59,564 bases of DNA from Lachnospiraceae bacterium (GCA_014804245.1 JAAVAE010000027.1:1-59564), one strand, 5' to 3'. Positions 35,344 through 45,536 are shown, numbered from the stretch's first letter. Program-made: numbers and translations. Notes: generated by a model not told the origin, from the sequence alone.

Positions 35344-35853
35344 ATGAACGAAATTATAGAATTAACTAAGATAAACTTTTCATCTGTATTTATTTCTATG
35401 TTCGTTATTTTTATTGGTGTTAAAACAATTGTATCTCTCTTGGAATGGGGAATCAATAAATTAGGATTAGAAACAAAATGGATGAGAAAACAGCGTGAAG
35501 AACATGATCTTCTAATACAGACTTCTCAAGGACTTTCTTCATTACAAGAACAACATGAAAAAGAGGTTGCGCGTTCCACCCTGCGTGATGAAGAAATTTC
35601 AAATGATATAAAAAAACTTACTCAGATGTTTGTGGATAAGGAAATTGATGACATGCGCTGGGAAATCAATAACTTTGCCACAAACGTTTCCGAGGGAAAA
35701 CCATGCAATAAAGATAGTTTTAAGCATTGTATCCATGTCTACGAAAAATACGAAAAGATATTGGAAGAAAATGGACTTGAAAACGGCGAAGTCGAAATAT
35801 CAATGGAACTTATCAATGAGGTGTATAAGCAGAAATTAAAAGAAGGATTTTAA
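35344..35853 (+). CDS. Membrane-anchored coiled-coil protein of the lysis block
   Basis: This 169-residue protein has one N-terminal membrane helix (VFISMFVIFIGVKTIVSLLEW, about residues 15-35), a coiled coil (about 45-90) and a conserved-looking C-terminal part (DDMRWEINNFATN...FKHCIHVYEKYEKIL). Proteins of this form sit beside holins in clostridial phages. A lysis-accessory role is likely but not shown. Confidence 0.6.
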   Translation: MNEIIELTKINFSSVFISMFVIFIGVKTIVSLLEWGINKLGLETKWMRKQREEHDLLIQTSQGLSSLQEQHEKEVARSTLRDEEISNDIKKLTQMFVDKEIDDMRWEINNFATNVSEGKPCNKDSFKHCIHVYEKYEKILEENGLENGEVEISMELINEVYKQKLKEGF

Positions 35854-35909
35854 CCGTTGAATGAACAATGATTATATGTGAAGTACACTAAAAAAGGAGA
35901 AAATGCAAT

Positions 35910-36122
35910 ATGATCAATTTTATTAGAATGAAAAGAAACGAATGGAAAGTCAAAGCAATGTTTTATGCTGCTATTGCTACTCTTTTTGACAATCAGAAAG
36001 AAATACTCGAAATGCTTCAGAAAGTGTATGTCAGCTTAAAAGACGTTCCTGCGGAGGAATTACAAAAGGAACTAATCGATAAATTGGCAGAAATTATCCA
36101 TAATGAAAACAAAGACAAATAA
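35910..36122 (+). CDS. Small hypothetical protein
   Basis: This 70-residue helical protein (MINFIRMKRNEWKVKAMFYA...) has AAAGGAG upstream. It is followed 26 bases later by a terminator. No family is recognised; it is probably a small accessory of the tail or lysis block. Confidence 0.5.
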   Translation: MINFIRMKRNEWKVKAMFYAAIATLFDNQKEILEMLQKVYVSLKDVPAEELQKELIDKLAEIIHNENKDK

Positions 36123-36147
36123 GTAAATATGAAATACCTTTACTACT

Positions 36148-36173
36148 AAGATGACCACGTTGTCGTCTTTTTT
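36148..36173 (+). terminator. Intrinsic terminator before the tape measure gene
   Basis: AAGATGAC pairs with GTCGTCTT (one G-U) around CACGTT and is followed by six T. It separates the lysis block from the tape measure gene. Confidence 0.8.
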
Positions 36174-36201
36174 ATTCTAAAAAATAAAGGACGGTGATAA
36201 A

Positions 36202-37479
36202 TTGGCTAATAATGATGGAAAGATTGTACTTAGTATAGATATACCAAAGACAGTCACACAAATTAATGCAGACATCAAAAAGGTAGAAAAACAATTGGAA
36301 AAATCTGGACTTTCGTGGACGGATAAATTAAAACAAGCATGGAAAAAATTTGATGGCTTGGGATATACTGCTGCTTTGGTAAATCAGTTGAAACAAATGC
36401 CAAAAGAAGTATATAAAATTGATACTGCAATGACTAATCTCTACAAAGTAACTAATGAAACAAACAATAAGTATACTCAATTTTTGGATTCTGCAAGTAA
36501 CTCCGCACATAATCTCGGCAGGACTATATCAAGTTTAATTGAACAAACTGCTAACTGGGCAAAACTAGGATTTTCACTAGATGAAGCAGAACAGCTTGCC
36601 AAAATAAGTTCAATTTATGCCAATATAGGTGATGTTGATAATGCCACTGCTATCAGTAATATGATTACCGCTATGAAAGCCTTCAATATAGAAGCAGCAG
36701 ATTCAATAACGATTGTAGACAAACTCCATAAATTAGGGAACGAATATACAACATCTGTTGCTGATTTAGGTGATGGCTTATCACGTTCCGCTTCTGCTTT
36801 GGCTACTGCCGGAACTGATATTAATAAAACCCTTGCAATGCTTACTGGCGGTACAGAAATTACCCAAAATGCTTCTGAATTTGGTGACTTTCTAAAAATA
36901 AGCAGCATGCGGATTCGAGGAATGAAAGGTGAGCTTGAATCGTTAGGGGAAGAGGTTGACGAAACTGTAGATTCTGTCAGTAAAGTTCAAACACAAATTC
37001 TGAATCGTACTAGTGGAAAAGTAAATATCTTTGATGATGTAGGTAATTTTAGAGATTACTATGATATTATGGAAGATATCTCAAAAGTATATGACGATTT
37101 AAGTGCTTCAGATAAATCAGATCTTACAGAAATACTCTTTGGTAAACAAGGAGGAAATCAAGGTGCTGCATTGATTCAGGCCTTTCAATCTGGAGAAATT
37201 CAAAAAGCACTAAAAGCAACGATAAATGCTGAAGGTTCCGCTATGGAAGCGCAAGAACGTTGGCTTGAATCGTTGGAAGCAAAAACACAACAGTTTGAAG
37301 CCGCATTTCAATCATTATCTTCTACTGTTCTTGATAGCGATTTATTAAAATGGTTTGTAGATTTTGGAACAAACAGTGTACAACTACTTGATTCTTTGAT
37401 TGGTAAACTTGGTTCCTTAGGAACTATTGAATTAGCCGGTATTGGCTATGGTATTTCAGAATTTATTAAAAACTTAGAT
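36202..37479 (+). CDS. Tape measure protein, exon 1 (residues 1-426)
   Basis: This is the N-terminal part of a phage-type tape measure protein. It starts at TTG after a GGACGGTG site. It has the TP901-type conserved core (about residues 70-330: LIEQTANWAKLGFSLDEAEQL, LADLGDGLSRSASALATAGT-like helices). The frame would end at 37506, but the codons after Asp426 belong to a group I intron. With the splice predicted at 37479/39723 the protein continues into exon 2 as FIKNLD-QFKNLGNS, making about 2128 residues. At roughly 1.5 angstrom per residue this implies a tail near 320 nm. Confidence 0.85.
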
Positions 37480-38288
37480 TGCCAAAAGGCACTTAAAACG
37501 GCCTAGATGTTTTAAGTTGGTCTAACATAGATAAGAAACTGATAAGATGGTTCATAGTACAAGTCTATGCGTTTGGGAGTTTTAAAATAAACCAACGAGG
37601 AGTAATTGCTGGAACTGATGCCCATGAATATTCTACTAAAGCGGAATCGGTAACGATAAACGTAAATGTGCGAAAGGCAGAAAAAACAGAATATTCGATA
37701 TATGGTAATTTGTATGCAAATACAAAGTGTGCCTAAGTATCATTAACAAGGCAAAAATCAGCCGCACACATTCTCAAGATTAATTCTAACAGAATACCCC
37801 CTATAAACGGAACTAAATCTGTGAATGAGAATGGATGTTCAACGACTACCGATCCTCAGAGTATCTTCTACCTTATTGAAGATGCTTTTAAGGTATAGTG
37901 TTATATAGAAGTTTCTGCAAATCCTTTTATATAACCTTTGCAGTATTTACTACTGCTCTGCTAGAAAAATTTGTCGGCATATTCATTGTCGTACCAAATC
38001 ATATTTATATATGGTTGCTAACAATACCATCACCTGTGTTGTTTGGATTGAATATGGTGAAGCCATACTGTGATACAGCGATATACAAATTCAGGATGCT
38101 TCGTATAAGTTATATCAATCAGGTGGTTAATCTGCAGATTCCATTCAGAAGAAAGGCGTGTCTTGTAATATAAAGAAGTACGGTTAAGACTCAGCATTTC
38201 AGCCTAGACGGTTACCGGAAAGTCATAGTCAGCGAAATTACCCATGGAGATTCTGCCATCCCGATGAAAACTAGATTCCAAATTTTTT

Positions 38289-38462
38289 TCATCCACTCGT
38301 ATTGAATTTGCCAATCTGTGTATATAATTCTTCAATTTGTGCTTCATACTGTCTGGCCTGCTTACGCATTTTTGCATTATTAAAAAACACATGCAAATAA
38401 TTGGCAGCTTCTGTTTTCCAGCAGGTAAGCATGTTGGGATGAACGTTATTTCTGATGCGATC
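38289..38462 (-). pseudogene. C-terminal gene fragment inside the intron
   Basis: On the minus strand about 57 codons read RIRNNVHPNMLTCWKTEAAN and onward to EELYTQIGKFNTSG and a stop. There are two stops just upstream and no start codon. The even codon use and helical character suggest the end of a once-longer protein. It points to past insertion of genes in the intron. Confidence 0.4.
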
Positions 38463-38504
38463 TCATTAAGAAGCCGCTCCCCCTTGAAGGCTTAGTATCG
38501 CCTC

Positions 38505-38666
38505 CTACCATGTATAGCCGCAATTTTTACATTTAAAGGCCTTATTAATCTTCTTACTAAAAATTCCCAACATTGCTACTGATGCTACGCTTTCACCAGT
38601 TCCAATTTTTTTAATATCGGTAGAGGAACAAGTCGGGCATTGAGGTATGTTTGAAATTTGGGTGCT
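38505..38666 (-). pseudogene. Zinc-ribbon fragment inside the intron
   Basis: About 53 codons on the minus strand contain QCPTCSSTDIKKIG...FKCKNCGYTW and a stop. This is a CxxC...CxxC zinc ribbon like those ending small phage proteins. No start codon follows the upstream stop. It resembles the C-terminus of the intact neighbour at 39248-39646 and may be an older copy of the same kind of gene. Confidence 0.5.
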
Positions 38667-38690
38667 TTAATGTTTTATCTTTGATTATAT

Positions 38691-39209
38691 TTAATTATAA
38701 TAATATTCAATTGCATTTTTAATACTATTTCCCAATTCAACCCAACTATCTTCTTCAATATTTATAGTCATTTCTTGATCCGCTGAAAGACTAACTTCTA
38801 TATTATTGGTCATCATAATAATTGATACCTGTCCATAAATAGAATTTACTGATTTTATTTGTTCATATTTTTCTTTTTCTTCTTCGCTTGATGAGATTCC
38901 AGATATAAAATTATTTAGATAAATTTGAAATGCATCACTAGTAAATAAGGAGTTTCCCATATTTTGAATTTCATCTGTAACAAAATTTATAGATTGTGGT
39001 TTAGATATATCTATAGAATTATACCATTTTACAATTTCTGGTATATAATTTCTTATTAAATTAATATCTGCTTCTTGTAAATGTGAAACACTTTCTGTAT
39101 TAAAATCATTATCTTTTGGTGGCGAAATATAGTATTCTGACTTTGAAGCACAACTAGTTAATAATATTAATATAAAAACAATAACTGTATATATACTTAA
39201 TTTTTTCAT
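38691..39209 (-). CDS. Small lipoprotein encoded inside the intron
   Basis: This 172-residue protein starts at the ATG at 39209 with AAAGGGA upstream. A signal peptide (MKKLSIYTVIVFILILLTSC) ends in the lipobox LTSC. The mature part is acidic and helical with no recognised family. It follows the zinc-ribbon gene on the minus strand, probably in one transcript from the promoter at 39672-39700. A surface lipoprotein carried by a tail-particle locus could be an immunity or exclusion factor, which is inference. Confidence 0.65.
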   Translation of the reverse strand: MKKLSIYTVIVFILILLTSCASKSEYYISPPKDNDFNTESVSHLQEADINLIRNYIPEIVKWYNSIDISKPQSINFVTDEIQNMGNSLFTSDAFQIYLNNFISGISSSEEEKEKYEQIKSVNSIYGQVSIIMMTNNIEVSLSADQEMTINIEEDSWVELGNSIKNAIEYYYN

Positions 39210-39247
39210 GATATTTCCCTTTCTATCTTGTATATATATATACTTAA

Positions 39248-39646
39248 TCAAAATTTATGTTTGCAATTAGCACATACTCTATCAACTTTGTTTGTCATGA
39301 ACCCCATCAACAGACTCCATTTACGATTTACTAATTGAATATTAGTACATCCACACTTAGGACACCTTGGAGTTGAATTATACTTTTGAACTGCTTCTTC
39401 CTTTTCATAATCTTCTCTTGCTTGAAGAATGGCGTTATTTTCTTTTGTACCAAAGTCACATTTTAAATCAACCCACAATAATTTTGCCGTATTATCATCA
39501 CATGAGGTTATCTCTTTGATGAGTTTTAATCCTTCAATTGTATTGTCATCAGTAATCGCCATATAAAGATCGCGTAATGGTTTCTCTGGAATTTTTACAT
39601 TTATATCATTATTATATAAATATTTTTTTGCTTCGTCATAATTCAT
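39248..39646 (-). CDS. Zinc-ribbon protein encoded inside the intron
   Basis: This 132-residue protein starts at an ATG preceded by GGGAGAG. The N-terminal part is helical (about residues 1-75, resembling ribosomal L7/L12-C-terminal-like or ClpS-type small domains). The C-terminus is a zinc ribbon, CPKCGCTNIQLVNR...CANCKHKF (about residues 95-132), of the kind seen in phage and clostridial small membrane or DNA-associated proteins. Its promoter lies just upstream, inside the intron. Confidence 0.65.
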   Translation of the reverse strand: MNYDEAKKYLYNNDINVKIPEKPLRDLYMAITDDNTIEGLKLIKEITSCDDNTAKLLWVDLKCDFGTKENNAILQAREDYEKEEAVQKYNSTPRCPKCGCTNIQLVNRKWSLLMGFMTNKVDRVCANCKHKF

Positions 39647-39671
39647 TGATGTTCTCTCCCATTTTTTTAAT

Positions 39672-39700
39672 ATTATATCAGTTTAATTATTTGATAGCAA
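39672..39700 (-). promoter_or_regulatory. Promoter of the intron-borne genes
   Basis: On the minus strand TTGCTA and a perfect TATAAT are separated by 17 bases, about 25 bases upstream of the zinc-ribbon start codon. It fires against the tape measure gene, so these genes can be expressed while the tail genes are silent. Confidence 0.7.
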
Positions 39701-39722
39701 CGAATAAATAAACTTATTAATG

Positions 39723-42700
39723 CAATTTAAGAATCTAGGCAATTCAATAAATGCAATTACGGATATAGAGAACATATATAAAAGACTAGAGACTATTCCA
39801 TCTGGTTTACCAAAATTAGCTGAAGAAACTCGTTTGTTGAATTCTTTAACTTCTACATATTCCACAGAAGTACTTAAACTGGCAATTGCTCAGACAACAT
39901 TAGACGAGACTCAGATTAAAGCTATATTGAGTGCAAAAGGACTTAAAGGAGAAATCTTAGAAACAACAACAGCAGAATTAGCACAAACTACAGCTACCAA
40001 CGCTCTCTCCGCTTCCGAAGCAACAGCAACCGGAACTACCGGTGGTCTATCGACAGCATTTAAGGGTTTAGCAGCCTCATTAGGAATTTCCACTGCCGCT
40101 CTCGGTGCGTTAGTCGCAGGAGTCGCTGCAGTTGGTGTAGCAGCTATAGCAATCAATAAATATAAACAATATTTAGAGGAAATCCGTCAGGCAACCGAAG
40201 AAGCTGCAAATGCGTATAAGGAGTCCTCTTCTTCTATTAATGATTATGTTGCTAAGTATACTGAACTTCGTGAGGCACTCATTAAGGCAAAAGGTAATGA
40301 AGAAGAAACATATAATATCAAGAAACAACTCTTAGATCTTCAGACAGAATTGAATGACAAGTTTGGTGATGAGTATGATAGAATAAATCTTGTTACTGAT
40401 GCCTATAAAGATCAAACAGAATCAATTAAGGAATATAATAAAGAAGCAGCAAAAAGGTTTCTTAATGAAAATAGGGAAGGTATCGAAACAGCTGTTGAAA
40501 AAATGACAAAAGACCGTCATTATAATCTTAGCCTGACTGGTATTTCTTTATATTCAGATGAAGGAGCAGCATTAAAGGAGATTGCAGAAAAATATAAAGA
40601 TCAAGGTATTACTTTATTAGATGAACTTGGGGATGGAAGCTACGCGCAGTTTTCAGTTCATTTAGAAGCCGATGCTCAGTCAGCATATGAAACAATCAAT
40701 GCTTTTGAAAGTGATTTAAGAGATAAAGCAAATGAACTTGGCAATGAACATATGTTTGGCGATGCTCTAGATATTTCATCCGCTTCATTAAATGATGCTA
40801 TGTTTATCATTAATAAATATGGTGGTAGCTTCAAAGAAGCGCTCACAGCAGAAATTGCTTTAGATGATAATAAAGCAAAAACATATGGTGAGGCATTAAA
40901 AGCAGTTCAAGCATATAATGAAGCGGTATTAAGGTCTGAAAATCCATATGATGATCAGAATGTTATACAGGCGAAAGAAAATCTGGATGAAATAAAGACT
41001 TCGATTCAGAGTAATGAAGAGGAATGGGGAAAATATTCTATCCTGTTTGATAATGTATTTGACCAAGCTGATACCCGATTACTTGAATTTAATGAAGCAA
41101 TAAAAACAGACGGAGAACTTCAAGAATTTGCTAAAGATTTAGAAGGACTTAACAATTTAGATCTACAGGCACTAGATGAAAATGTAGGAGAAAATAATTC
41201 CTTTGACAAGTTGAAGGAGTCTGCTAAAGAATATAAAGTTGATGCTGATGAACTGATTGACACATTGATCCGACTTGGTTACGTACAGGGAGAAATTCAA
41301 AGTTCTGTTTTGACAGATGTTGATGAAATGAACACTTCATTATCCATCTCCGAAACCATAGACCAGCTAAACACTCAGCTCAAACCTGCATTCGATTCAC
41401 TGAAATCTGCCTACCAGGATATCTTTACAGACAATGGATTTACACTCGAAAATGTAGACATTCCAATGCTCGAAAGCATCAAGTCTTCCATTGAAGAAAT
41501 AAATAAACTGGAAGATGCAGGTATTGACATTGACATAAGGGCGTTTGATAAATTTGCAACAACTCTTACGGATGTTAATACAACGGAGGAACAAGCAAAG
41601 CAGGCTTTTAATGATTTTGCAACGGAAATTTTTAATGCTTCTACTGCTACTGATGGAATGACAGAAGAAACCGTACAGATGGTTGAACAGTTGTTAGAAT
41701 CTTTAGGTATTGTCAATGCTGAAGAAGTTGCTCTAAATGCTTTATCAGAAGCAAAGGCGCGTGCAATTACAAATTCATATGATCTTGCAAATGCAACAGA
41801 AGAAGATATTGCTGCTATGTTAAGCGAAGCACAAGCTGCCGGGATCACAAATGCAGAAATTTTTAAGTTGGTTACAGCCGAACAAGTATTTGACCAGCAG
41901 GGGTTAAATCCAAAGGAAAAAATTGAAAAACTAAAAGAGCTGGCGAATGCGTATGGACAAACTGCTATCGCTACCCGTATAGCAAATATGGAAATTGGGG
42001 CTGAAAAGGGTCACACTTCTATTAACTATGAAGATGAATTAGCATCACTTCAAAATCAAATTAATAATGCTATAAACAATGTACAGATAGATTTCAGCGG
42101 TGTTACAAAATCCGCTGGTAGTGCCGGTAAATCAGCCGGTGACGCTTATGTAGATGCATTCGAAAAGGAACTGAAAGAATTAGATGATTTGCGGGATCGT
42201 GGCGTTATAGACGAAGCTGAATATCTGCACCGTTTGAGGGAATTATATACCAGATACTTTGCAGACCGTAAAGAATATCTGGATGAATTCAGGAAATATG
42301 AGAGACAATACCTTGAGGGTATGAAATCCCTCTATGATTCTGCACTCAGCGGAATCTCTAAATTAATGGATTCAAAAATAGATTCCTATACAGAATCAAA
42401 AGAAGCTGCAATTGAAAGTCTTGAAGCTGAACAACAAGCCGCAGAGGATGCCTACCAGTCACAGATTGATGCTATTGATGATATGATTGCCAAAAAGCAA
42501 GAAATCATAGATAGCATTCAAGATGAGATTGATACCATGAGGGAAGCGCGTGAAGAACGTCAGCGTCAGATTGATCTGCAAAAAGCGCAATATGAACTTG
42601 AACGAATGCAGAACCAACAGACAATGTTGGTATACAGTGAAGGCAAAGGAATGCATTACCGTACAGATGAAAGTGGTATTCGTGATGCTAAAGAAGCCGT

Positions 42701-44831
42701 TGACGATGCAAAGTTTGAGATTGAGGTTGCAGCAAAAGAAAAAGAAATCAACCTTCTTGAAGATGAAATCGATTTACTTGAAAAACAGAAAGATGCCTTG
42801 GAAGAAGCCAAGGAAGCTTCCAATAAGTATTATGAAACTTTAATTAACCAACAGGAACAATACTGGGATTCCATGATCAAAAGCATGGAACAGCAGAAAT
42901 CCAAATGGGAAGAATTAGCTGAGATTGAAGAGATTGCAGACGCTTATAGTAAAGTATATCAGGTATTTAATGATCTTGGATATTCAGTCGAAGATGTCTT
43001 AAATGGTTCCGATGCCGCCTTTGAAGATTTCAAGTCAAAATATATTTCCATTCTGTCTGAGATGAACCAGAACACAAGTTTCCAAGAAGGTCTTGAATAC
43101 GCATCTGGCGCTGCAAAAGAAAGCTTTGGCAGTATTGTTGCGGACGCTAAAGACTCCATACAACAATTATCTCAGACTTTTAGTGATGGAACATTTTCTA
43201 ATGCTATTGCTACTGGCATTTCAGAGGGAATGGTATCAGCCAAACAAGAACTAGATAAAATGAACCAGCTCGGCAGCGATGCCGGCGAAGGATTTATCGA
43301 AGGTTGGAATGAAAAGTCGAGCGAAGTATCAGATGCAACAAAGCAGACAGCAATAGATGCAGTTGATGCTTTTGCAGAAGGATTCAATTTTGAAAATAGC
43401 AGCCTGAACACATCTTTTGATGCATTAAAACTGCTGATAGAGTCTGTTACTGAAGCTTTAGGGATTAGTACAGATGGAACAGTCGGTGGTCTGTTGGGTG
43501 CCTTAACTCAATTAAGTGATTTCTCTTTTAGTGAAGACAGCATTATTAAACAGTTTGACAATCTAAAGACTGCGATTGATGAAGTCACATCTGCAATCAG
43601 CGGAGGCGGTGTATCCTCTGACGGTGAAGGTCAGGGCGGTGGATCCGGTTCTGCTAAAGGTGGTAAATCCGGCGGGAAAGGCTCAAAAAATGGTTCTAAC
43701 AGCAATTCCCTCAAAAATGCTATCACCGATATTGGTACAACCGCAAGTACAGTCATAGGTCAGCCCGAAGCAGAAGGTGATGGAACTGTTATTGGTGAAT
43801 TTGGTTCCTTAGAAACTGCCGTAGGTGATGTAACCGCTGCTATTGGTAGTGGTGATTCAAAAGGTGGTAATGATAACGAACAGAACATAAACGATGAAGA
43901 TAATCTTATTGGTTCTATCATTAACCTTGGAGAAACCACGGAAGAAACATTAGGTGAATCTGGCGGTGACGGAGTTACTGGCAGATTTGAGGAATTCAGA
44001 GATGTTATTGGTGAAGCAAATGAACATGTACATAGCATATCTGATGGTCTTGATGAAATTGATGGTCAGGAAGTAGAATGTACTATCAAGGTAAAGATTG
44101 AGACTACTGGTGGATTACCTGCTGAAATTGCGAATTCTGCTGAAACAGGATTAGATCATATGAATTTGGATAGTGCTGAATACAATGCTAAATACATTGG
44201 GAAGGCTCGCGTGGAAGGAACTGCCCTAGCATCTGGGAATTGGGCCGTACAGTCTGATGAAAAGAAATCCCTGGTAGGTGAGAAAGGGTATGAAATTGTC
44301 GTAAGAAAAGGACGTTTCTTTACTGTTGGCAACAATGGTGCTGAAATGTTTGATATTAAGCGCGGCGATATCGTCTTTAACCACGAGCAAAGTAAAAATC
44401 TTCTCAAGTATGGCCATATTTCAGGACGCGGAAAAGCATATGCTGATGGCACTGTTGGTGGTGGCAGAATTCTCACACCCGATGGTCATATCTTACGCCC
44501 TCTCCTAGAAGGTGATCGTGGTTGGGATCTAATGCAGAAATTTCAGCCACTTGTAGATAAGATGCTGAAAGGCGAAGCTGATATCATGTCCAATGCCATG
44601 ATTGACCATCAGAAACAGATAGAACAGATGGTAAGGGATATAACTACTACGAATATTGCCGCCAACACTAATAACAAACCAAGCGTTGCAATAGGCGATA
44701 TCCATGTTACCTGCCCAGGAGTAACCGAACAACAGGTAGCAGAAAAACTTGGCGGTGTAATAGGGAAGGAACTAGACAAACAGTTCAATGGATTCCATAA
44801 CTATACTGACCAAATGAGCAGGATCAGATAA
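39723..44831 (+). CDS. Tape measure protein, exon 2 (residues 427-2128)
   Basis: This is the 1702-codon remainder of the tape measure protein after intron removal. It opens with amphipathic and hydrophobic helices (about residues 520-580 of the joined protein, SLGISTAALGALVAGVAAVG) that may insert in the target membrane. It continues with very long coiled coils (ESLEAEQQAAEDAYQSQIDA, REARE ERQRQ region). It ends with a glycine-rich linker and a compact C-terminal domain. Without splicing, this frame has only the ATG at 39720, whose G is the last intron base, and no ribosome binding site. Splicing therefore looks required. Confidence 0.85.
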   Translation, partial: QFKNLGNSINAITDIENIYKRLETIPSGLPKLAEETRLLNSLTSTYSTEVLKLAIAQTTLDETQIKAILSAKGLKGEILETTTAELAQTTATNALSASEATATGTTGGLSTAFKGLAASLGISTAALGALVAGVAAVGVAAIAINKYKQYLEEIRQATEEAANAYKESSSSINDYVAKYTELREALIKAKGNEEETYNIKKQLLDLQTELNDKFGDEYDRINLVTDAYKDQTESIKEYNKEAAKRFLNENREGIETAVEKMTKDRHYNLSLTGISLYSDEGAALKEIAEKYKDQGITLLDELGDGSYAQFSVHLEADAQSAYETINAFESDLRDKANELGNEHMFGDALDISSASLNDAMFIINKYGGSFKEALTAEIALDDNKAKTYGEALKAVQAYNEAVLRSENPYDDQNVIQAKENLDEIKTSIQSNEEEWGKYSILFDNVFDQADTRLLEFNEAIKTDGELQEFAKDLEGLNNLDLQALDENVGENNSFDKLKESAKEYKVDADELIDTLIRLGYVQGEIQSSVLTDVDEMNTSLSISETIDQLNTQLKPAFDSLKSAYQDIFTDNGFTLENVDIPMLESIKSSIEEINKLEDAGIDIDIRAFDKFATTLTDVNTTEEQAKQAFNDFATEIFNASTATDGMTEETVQMVEQLLESLGIVNAEEVALNALSEAKARAITNSYDLANATEEDIAAMLSEAQAAGITNAEIFKLVTAEQVFDQQGLNPKEKIEKLKELANAYGQTAIATRIANMEIGAEKGHTSINYEDELASLQNQINNAINNVQIDFSGVTKSAGSAGKSAGDAYVDAFEKELKELDDLRDRGVIDEAEYLHRLRELYTRYFADRKEYLDEFRKYERQYLEGMKSLYDSALSGISKLMDSKIDSYTESKEAAIESLEAEQQAAEDAYQSQIDAIDDMIAKKQEIIDSIQDEIDTMREAREERQRQIDLQKAQYELERMQNQQTMLVYSEGKGMHYRTDESGIRDAKEAVDDAKFEIEVAAKEKEINLLEDEIDLLEKQKDALEEAKEASNKYYETLINQQEQYWDSMIKSMEQQKSKWEELAEIEEIADAYSKVYQVFNDLGYSVEDVLNGSDAAFEDFKSKYISILSEMNQNTSFQEGLEYASGAAKESFGSIVADAKDSIQQLSQTFSDGTFSNAIATGISEGMVSAKQELDKMNQLGSDAGEGFIEGWNEKSSEVSDATKQTAIDAVDAFAEGFNFENSSLNTSFDALKLLIESVTEALGISTDGTVGGLLGALTQLSDFSFSEDSIIKQFDNLKTAIDEVTSAISGGGVSSDGEGQGGGSGSAKGGKSGGKGSKNGSNSNSLKNAITDIGTTASTVIGQPEAEGDGTVIGEFGSLETAVGDVTAAIGSGDSKGGNDNEQNINDEDNLIGSIINLGETTEETLGESGGDGVTGRFEEFRDVIGEANEHVHSISDGLDEIDGQEVECTIKVKIETTGGLPAEIANSAETGLDHMNLDSAEYNAKYIGKARVEGTALASGNWAVQSDEKKSLVGEKGYEIVVRKGRFFTVGNNGAEMFDIKRGDIVFNHEQSKNLLKYGHISGRGKAYADGTVGGGRILTPDGHILRPLLEGDRGWDLMQKFQPLVDKMLKGEADIMSNAMIDHQKQIEQMVRDITTTNIAANTNNKPSVAIGDIHVTCPGVTEQQVAEKLGGVIGKELDKQFNGFHNYTDQMSRIR

Positions 44832-44899
44832 AACATTATATTGCCATATATTTTTTATATATCCAAAACATAAATTTATAAGGAAGTGACAAACAAAAA

Positions 44900-45163
44900 A
44901 TGAACTTCAAACAAGAAATATTTAGATCAATACAAGATATGGTCGGCATGAGTATTGCGAATTGTAAAGTTGACCGCACCTACCAATCCGTAATAAAAAG
45001 AATCACACCAAAAGGATATGTTGTTTTGGATGAAACCGGAAGTGAAAGAACTGTAGGGTGCTGTATCCCGGGGATGGAATTAAGTGTGATGCAGAAAGTA
45101 TGGGTCAAGGAACCGATGGGAGATTTGAAGGGATTACATATCTGTGGTGTGATTGGAAGGTAG
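44900..45163 (+). CDS. Small tail protein
   Basis: This 87-residue beta-rich protein (ITPKGYVVLDETGSERTVG, WVKEPMGDLKGLHICGVIG) resembles a small OB- or SH3-like barrel. AAGGAAGTG precedes the ATG. It lies directly after the tape measure gene, where tail-tip proteins begin. The exact role is unknown. Confidence 0.5.
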   Translation: MNFKQEIFRSIQDMVGMSIANCKVDRTYQSVIKRITPKGYVVLDETGSERTVGCCIPGMELSVMQKVWVKEPMGDLKGLHICGVIGR

Positions 45164-45195
45164 GAATATAAAAAATCAGGAAAGGAACATATAAA

Positions 45196-45504
45196 ATGGA
45201 AAAAATACGTTTTTTGAATGACCAGAATGTTTACGATGGAGAAGTCTCTGTCCGTGGAAATGTAGTAGCACTTAAATTCACCGGCACTCTTCCACCGAAA
45301 AAAGTTTTGACTAATGGTTTCGAACTACTAAATGAGAATAATGGAATTGTACAGGGAATTTACACTGCATACACAACAGTCTACAGGATTCATGAAGATG
45401 ATGATACGTTAATCGAGTTATCTAATGATGGAAGTACTTATAATACTATGGTTTCATCATATGATGCGCAAACCAAGGCAATTATGGCCGTAGATGAAAA
45501 TTAA
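45196..45504 (+). CDS. Small tail protein, paralogue of the 51.3 kb fibre N-terminus
   Basis: This 102-residue protein starts MEKIRFLNDQNVYDGEV and contains VYRIHEDDDTLIELSNDGSTY. The N-terminal 90 residues of the protein at 51343-51996 have the same layout (FKDKKKVYDG, IYRTYEDNELIVELCNDGVEY). The shared domain is probably a structural or adaptor module of the tail tip. AGGAAAGG precedes the ATG. Confidence 0.6.
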   Translation: MEKIRFLNDQNVYDGEVSVRGNVVALKFTGTLPPKKVLTNGFELLNENNGIVQGIYTAYTTVYRIHEDDDTLIELSNDGSTYNTMVSSYDAQTKAIMAVDEN

Positions 45505-45536
45505 TACAATAATATGAATAGAAAGAAGGTGATAAA

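Larger units (their letters stand above)
37480..39722 (+). ncRNA. Group I intron in the tape measure gene
   Basis: Exon end TTAGAT (37474-37479) pairs with GTCTAA at about 37530 (P1, with the required U-G at the cut). Exon 2 start CAATTT pairs with AAGTTG just before that guide (P10). The last intron base is G (39722). Core elements in order are P-like AATTGCTGGAACT (37602), Q-like AAATCAGCCGCAC, R-like GTTCAACGACTACC (37838) and S-like AAGGTATAGT (37890), with ACTA/TAGT giving P7. A perfect GTTATATA/TATATAAC stem follows. No homing endonuclease is recognised. The 3' half carries minus-strand genes. Confidence 0.82.

Noticed and set aside
37898-38173. 91-codon open frame on the plus strand inside the intron
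   Set aside because: It has no ribosome binding site, it overlaps intron secondary structure, and its composition looks random. It is not a homing endonuclease.
31886-44831. Contractile tail sheath or baseplate wedge genes (R-type tailocin)
   Set aside because: Only one tube-like gene is present, with no protein of sheath size or motif and no wedge-type genes. A non-contractile tail fits better.
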